63,996 nucleotides of DNA from Prevotella sp. (GTDB lineage Bacteria; Bacteroidota; Bacteroidia; Bacteroidales; Bacteroidaceae), in NCBI GenBank assembly GCA_017524385.1, contig JAFWSS010000156.1:1-63996 (forward strand), written 5' to 3'. The number at the start of each line of letters is the position of its first letter. Positions within the stretch are counted from its first letter, which is position 1. The position numbers and the translations under genes were made by a program. Shown here in pieces: positions 59,997-63,996 of this stretch. The notes beneath the pieces were generated by a model. That model was given only the letters and a program-made list of their open reading frames with translations. It searched no databases and had not been told where the DNA came from.

Positions 59997-61283
59997 ATGG
60001 ATGGAATTGTGAACAAAATGAGGGAGGAAGTGAGGGATGTCTTGGAAAACAACATCCTCAACTTCTGGCTCGGCCACATGGTGGATGAGACGAACGGAGG
60101 CTTTTACGGGCGCATGGACGGCATGGGGGTGTTGCATCCCGATGCGGAGAAGGGGGCGATACTCAATGCTCGCATCCTGTGGGCCTTCTCCGCGGCTTAC
60201 CGTGTGCTGCGCAAGCCGGAGTACCTGAAGGCTGCCGACAGGGCAAAGCGATACCTCATCGACCATTTCTACGACAAGGAGCATGGCGGGGTGTTCTGGA
60301 GCATCGACTGCAAGGGGCGCCCGCTCGACACGAAGAAGCAGTTTTATGCCATTGGCTTCGCCATTTATGGCCTGACGGAATATGCACGTGCTACGGGCGA
60401 CCACGAGGCGCTCGACTATGCCTTGGAACTGTTTGACTGCATAGAGGAACACGCCTTCGACAGCGAGCACAACGGATACATCGAGGCTTGCACAAGAGAG
60501 TGGGGCGAGATAGCCGACATGCGTCTCTCCGAGCTCGATGCCAACTACCCCAAGTCGCAGAACACCCATCTGCACATCATTGAGCCATACACCAACCTGT
60601 TCCGCTGTCTCAAGGAACTTCGCTCTTCCGCTCCTTACGACTACCTGCCTGTCGTGGGAGCCGTGCAGATGGTTGATGTCGCCGTGCCTGACGAGATAAT
60701 GATGCGTGTTGAGAGGGCCTTGCGCAACCTCATCTACATCTTCACTGACAAAATACTCAATCCGGAGACGCACCACCTCGACCTCTTCTTTGAGAACGAC
60801 TGGACAAGGGGCGCAGGAGCTTTGGAGAGTTATGGACACGACATCGAGTGCTCATGGCTCATACACGAGGCGGCGCTCGTCTTGGGCGACAAGGAAGTGC
60901 TGGAGAAGGTGGAGCCTGTCGTGAAACTCGTGGCCAAAGCCTCAGAAAAGGGGTTGAATGCCGATGGCTCCATGGTGCATGAGGCAAACCTCGACACCGG
61001 CCATGTGGACACCGACCGCCATTGGTGGGTGCAGGCGGAGACCGTGGTGGGTTTCTACAATCTCTATCAATATTTCGGTGACGAGGAGGCCTTGAAAAAG
61101 GCCGACGGCTGCTGGCAGTACATCAAAGACCATCTCATCGACCGCGAGGGCGGGGAATGGTGGTGGAGTTGCGACCGCGATGGAAACATCAACCGCCGCG
61201 ACGACAAGGCCGGCTTCTGGAAATGCCCCTACCACAACTCACGCATGTGTTTGGAAATCATCGAGCGCTCTTTCGGAAGCTGA
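59997..61283 (+). CDS. AGE-family cellobiose/mannobiose 2-epimerase
   Basis: This 428-aa cytosolic (alpha/alpha)6-barrel enzyme epimerises C2 of the reducing sugar, turning mannobiose into mannosyl-glucose for GH130. Typical features are NFWLGHMVDETNGGFYGRMD, GAILNARILWAFSAAYRV, DTKKQFYAIGFAIYGLTEYA, NTHLHIIEPYTNLFRCLKEL, SYGHDIECSWLIHEAA, and DTDRHWWVQAETVVGFYNLY, containing the catalytic histidines. Length is normal. It starts 4 bp after the symporter stop and ends the mannan locus; ssrA follows. Confidence 0.95.
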   Translation: MDGIVNKMREEVRDVLENNILNFWLGHMVDETNGGFYGRMDGMGVLHPDAEKGAILNARILWAFSAAYRVLRKPEYLKAADRAKRYLIDHFYDKEHGGVFWSIDCKGRPLDTKKQFYAIGFAIYGLTEYARATGDHEALDYALELFDCIEEHAFDSEHNGYIEACTREWGEIADMRLSELDANYPKSQNTHLHIIEPYTNLFRCLKELRSSAPYDYLPVVGAVQMVDVAVPDEIMMRVERALRNLIYIFTDKILNPETHHLDLFFENDWTRGAGALESYGHDIECSWLIHEAALVLGDKEVLEKVEPVVKLVAKASEKGLNADGSMVHEANLDTGHVDTDRHWWVQAETVVGFYNLYQYFGDEEALKKADGCWQYIKDHLIDREGGEWWWSCDRDGNINRRDDKAGFWKCPYHNSRMCLEIIERSFGS

Positions 61284-61374
61284 CTTCAACGCCATGGGGA
61301 TGGGAGGCGACGTTCTCCGAGCGTCGCCATACCAAGCCCCCCAATGAATATTTCAAAAAAAATCTTCCAAAAAA

Positions 61375-61406
61375 TTTGGACGATTCAAAACTAATTCCTA
61401 CATTTG
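61375..61406 (+). promoter_or_regulatory. Promoter and structured leader of ssrA
   Basis: TTTG (61375-61378) and TACATTTG (61399-61406) are separated by 20 nt. The transcript would begin near 61413, about 95 nt before mature tmRNA. The stretch around it holds a stem (AGCCCCAAA 61408-61416 with TTTGGGGCT 61460-61468; AGGGAA with TTCCCT inside) that presumably is removed by processing. Confidence 0.7.
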
Positions 61407-61506
61407 CAGCCCCAAATGAAGGGAATGGTGTGGAGAGCCACTTCAATATTTCCCTCATCTTTGGGGCTTTGCAACGTCAAGTCATTGACATCTTGCAAGT
61501 TAAACT

Positions 61507-61902
61507 GGGGTTGACAGGATTTGACAGCAAGTTGAGATGGTACGTAAGCATGCAGAGTGACGGCTGTAGACTCTAAAATCAATTCGGTCAAAAAATTAAT
61601 TGGCAACAATGAGTATGCTCTCGCTGCCTAATCGAAGTATAGTAGATTAAGGCTCAATCCTGCCACCAGGTGACAGGACGAGACGTCGCTCCGAGGGTGT
61701 AGTCCCGAATCTGAGGATCAAGCGGCGCAGGCAAATCGGGAATAGTCATTCAGGGCCTCGCCTGTATGATGAAATTTTAGGGGATAAGGCTCCAGTTGGT
61801 GGTCCAGGTCTTGCTGTAGCACGAAAAACAAAGGCTGGAATAAGCATGTAGAAAACGTATGGTTTCCTTGTTTGGACGCGGGTTCGATTCCCGCCAGCTC
61901 CA
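61507..61902 (+). ncRNA. ssrA: tmRNA (transfer-messenger RNA)
   Basis: This RNA rescues stalled ribosomes by trans-translation with SmpB. The 5' end GGGGTTGACAGGATTTGACA pairs with the 3' acceptor CAGCTCC (61895-61901, one G-T pair). The T-arm GGGTTCGATTCCC precedes it. The tag reading frame (61602-61631) encodes GNNEYALAA then TAA, so with the charged alanine the tag is AGNNEYALAA, close to other Bacteroidales tags. CCA is not fully encoded (A then CAA), so it must be added. A terminator follows 41 bp later. The minus-strand frame across it is not a gene. Confidence 0.97.
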
Positions 61903-61943
61903 CAAATATTACTGATTTTCAGTAAATTACAATGTCAACGCAC

Positions 61944-61979
61944 AGAAAAACGCACACTTTAAGTAGTGTGCGTTTTTCT
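61944..61979 (+). terminator. Terminator after ssrA
   Basis: Perfect 15-bp arms AGAAAAACGCACACT / AGTGTGCGTTTTTCT enclose a 6-nt loop; the right arm supplies the T-run. Confidence 0.88.
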
Positions 61980-62133
61980 AGTTAAATAGATTGTTTCAAA
62001 ATACTATCACTATTTTTATCTTGATATGGTGATTGTTGTTGATTCACAATTATCCCCCATCGATTCTTTGATGAAGCTTCACAAAATCCCGATGGTCGTA
62101 TCAAGATGGAATAAGAGAAATGAATATGATGGG

Positions 62134-62385
62134 TCAGTCTCCCCTGTTTGACTGTCCGTCAAACAAGTCGGGTTGTCGCTTTCTCTCCTTCCGTGTGGAA
62201 GGTGGCTTGATCGACCAACCGAAGTCCTGGAGGTTGACTTTGAGGACATAGTCCATGATGTTGTTACGCTTGTACTGTTTGGTGCCTTTTGCGAACTTGG
62301 GCTGCGCCTCCTTCTCCTGTATCACTTGTATCACCTGCACATACGAATCTTTGTAGATGTTCGCATGTTCGCCGATGACCCTCAT
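62134..62385 (-). CDS. Small basic hypothetical protein
   Basis: The 83-aa frame runs MRVIGEHANIYKDSYVQVIQ to QPDLFDGQSNRGD and is rich in Lys, Arg and Gln. No family is recognised. The frame stays open about 17 codons further upstream (..KTKIVNNEKASKEVSYY) without a standard start, so the true N-terminus may be longer or the gene may be a remnant. It has no signal peptide or membrane segment. A hairpin lies 65 bp upstream. Coding status is moderately supported by composition only. Confidence 0.45.
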   Translation of the reverse strand: MRVIGEHANIYKDSYVQVIQVIQEKEAQPKFAKGTKQYKRNNIMDYVLKVNLQDFGWSIKPPSTRKERKRQPDLFDGQSNRGD

Positions 62386-62449
62386 ATAGTAGGAAACTTC
62401 CTTGGAGGCTTTTTCATTGTTAACAATTTTTGTTTTAATTATTGAAGAA

Positions 62450-62477
62450 GGGCGGTTCTTCGTGAGAAGAGCCGCCC
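62450..62477. terminator. Hairpin downstream of the dockerin-like gene
   Basis: Twelve-pair arms GGGCGGTTCTTC / GAAGAGCCGCCC (one G-T pair) enclose a GTGA loop, 108 bp past the stop of the dockerin-like gene. Confidence 0.65.
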
Positions 62478-62585
62478 TTGCCTGTTTAGTTCATCCTTTG
62501 ATTGGCGGGGAAGAAACCATCTTTTCAAGTTGCAACCTGGCGAGGCCAAAGCAAGTTCGCTTATGTCTGTCGAGTGTGAGCAACT

Positions 62586-63700
62586 TTAATCTTTTTTCAC
62601 TCTCGTCGCACCGTTTCCACCACCTTTGTAGGTGATGGGGATGTCGCCGGTGTGGACCACGATGTTTAGGTTCTGGCTCTCGTTGAGTATCATGCCCACC
62701 AGCACCGTCACGTCGGTCACGGTGATGGCCCCATCGCCGTTGAGGTCAGCGTTGGCGGCTACGAAGTTGCCTTCTGTATTGCCCATGACATGGTTGACGA
62801 TGGACGACACGTCACCGATGGAAAGTCCGCCGTCGCTGTTCACGTCACCCTTGCTGGAGATGGCCAGTTGGAAACTCGTCGTCCCGTCGGCAAGGATAAT
62901 GACGGCATCGCCCAGGCAAGTGATGCCCGCCCACCGATGGTTTACATCGTTGGGGATGGCTGTGATGGTCACACCGTTCAGCGTCACCTTGGCACCATCA
63001 GCGATTTTTACGTGGGTGTCCTTGCCGCCTGTGCCGGTGATTACGTTGCCGTTATATAGCATCACTTCCTTGCTCTCTGAAGTCAGCGTTTCCACGTTGA
63101 TGGAGGTGGTTACGTGCATGTAGATGTAGGCGGTGCCTGAGCCGCAGCCCGAATTCAGGTCGTAGCCGGTGGTGCCGCCGTTCGCACCTACGGCATCGCT
63201 CTTGGTGTCGTTGAACGTGATGTCGGTGACGGCATGGTTGTTCGACAAGGCGTCCGTTGTGTAGTAGAGATGGATGTAGTCGCCGCCCGCACCCCTGTTC
63301 AGGTCGCCCTTGCTGTTGACGAAATTGGTGCTTCCGTCGCATGGGAGGAGGTGGTAGGTGCGTCCTTCGTGGGTCAGGCTTTCAGGGGGATGTTGCCCGT
63401 CTTGATGTAGAAGCCGGTGATGGGTATGCCACTGTTTCCCGGAATACTCTGCTTCTTGTAGAGCAAGTGGATGTAGTCGGTGCCTGAGCCGCAGCCCGCG
63501 TTGAGGTCCTTGTTGATGGCAGTCCAGCCCTGCGCTTCATAGCTGCTCTGCAGGTTGTCAAACGCCGTCTTGTCGTTGTTGCCGATGACCATCACGTCGG
63601 TGATGAAGTCCTTGGCCCATCCCCCTTGGGTCGAGCCAAACAATGCCACAAGCAGCAACGCCGCCCGTAACATACAGGTTGTGAGGAATGTCTTTTTCAT
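62586..63700 (-). pseudogene. Secreted dockerin-like repeat protein interrupted by a frameshift
   Basis: The gene encodes a signal peptide (MKKTFLTTCMLRAALLLVAL..GGWA), then three copies of a module with the core DLN.G.GSGT.YI.L.Y (INKDLNAGCGSGTDYIHLLY, GDLNRGAGGDYIHLYYTTDA, GYDLNSGCGSGTAYIYMHVT). A dockerin-type pair of calcium loops comes next (DVNSDGGLSIGDVSSIVNHV; DLNGDGAITVTDVTVLVGMI) and a short tail. The first frame ends ...KTGNIPLKA at a TGA; adding one C to the C5 run at 63385-63389 restores ...GNIPPESLTHEGRTYHLLP and joins both parts into about 370 residues. A real mutation, a phase-variable tract or a sequencing error are all possible. No scaffoldin gene is seen. Confidence 0.75.
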
Positions 63701-63996
63701 ATTATAATCAGGTTTTTGGATGATGCAGAATGGATGACAATGTGAGTAGTCCGGCTTGCAATCTCTCAGTATGGGAACCATCCTCCGAGTGTATAAAGAG
63801 TGTTTACATGCTTGAGATATTTTTGCTGCTTGATTGCCTCTAGGCTACAAAGATATTATTTTTTGAGCAAACTACATTGGAATTTGTAAAAATTTCATCT
63901 GTATCCGTGTCATTTTGCCGGAGCGTCAAATTCTTGTTAACACAAACCCAAATGAAGAAGGAAAGAAGAATTACCCCAAGGGTTATCATTATTCTC
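63701..63996. other. Upstream region of the dockerin-like gene
   Basis: A minus-strand -7 box TATCTTTG lies at 63848-63855, implying a leader of about 140 nt. The upstream CAAA/TTTG elements are not at consensus spacing. Nothing else is seen to the window end. Confidence 0.4.

Noticed and set aside
61718-61903. 61-codon minus-strand frame beginning MELAGIEPASKQGNH
   Set aside because: It lies wholly across the 3' half of tmRNA; this is a common false gene call on ssrA.
61283-62600. Genomic island inserted at ssrA
   Set aside because: No integrase and no duplicated tmRNA 3' end are visible on either side; the mannan locus abuts the 5' side, not the usual attachment site.

Overview
The window reads as a chromosomal segment of a Prevotella-like member of the Bacteroidales. 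Supporting signs are two SusC/SusD outer-membrane pairs, T9SS-type C-terminal tails of the form 'KGVYIINGQKVMVK', promoters with a TAnnTTTG -7 box and a TTTG -33 box about 19 nt upstream, a short 288-aa primary sigma factor, and an ssrA gene whose tag reads GNNEYALAA. No phage, transposase, rRNA, tRNA or CRISPR array was seen.

Left end (1-13.9 kb, minus strand): a pectin-type polysaccharide utilisation locus. In transcription order it holds a small lipoprotein, a small protein resembling an FtsZ C-terminal domain, a secreted GH5, a 1504-aa PL11 rhamnogalacturonan lyase fused to autotransporter-type repeats, a PL1 pectate lyase, SusC, and a SusD cut by the window edge. uxaC (17-18.4 kb), which isomerises galacturonate and glucuronate, fits the same diet.

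Middle (14-42 kb): mostly housekeeping and envelope genes. These are a HAD phosphatase, dapA, an AraC regulator, uxaC, asparaginase, rubrerythrin, a lone Wza-like lipoprotein, a Sel1 protein, mtaB, a GT2, a PafA-like phosphatase, the primary sigma factor, HtrA, a C10 peptidase, a metallophosphoesterase, a degenerate protease-TPR protein, recN and a PorD-type T9SS protein. Embedded at 27.1-29.0 kb is a three-gene cassette (PqqD-like, S26-like peptidase, HPr-kinase-like ATPase) that looks like an undescribed peptide-modification system. Beside it is a gap with two candidate small ORFs and a well-formed orphan promoter.

Right (42.3-61.3 kb, plus strand): a beta-mannan utilisation locus. A secreted CBM-type protein, SusC, SusD, a glycan-binding lipoprotein, BACON-GH5, GH5_7 mannanase, CE7 esterase and GH26 mannanase act outside or at the surface. 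A GPH-type symporter, GH130 mannosylglucose phosphorylase and an AGE-type 2-epimerase complete a phosphorolytic route. No beta-mannosidase, alpha-galactosidase or dedicated regulator lies inside the window. The locus is followed by ssrA (tmRNA), a small hypothetical gene and a frameshifted dockerin-like gene.

A distinctive non-coding feature runs through the window. Many intergenic spaces hold degenerate tandem arrays with an 8-10 bp period, several CTAG-rich, and one holds four 44-bp hairpin-bearing repeats inside the mannan locus.
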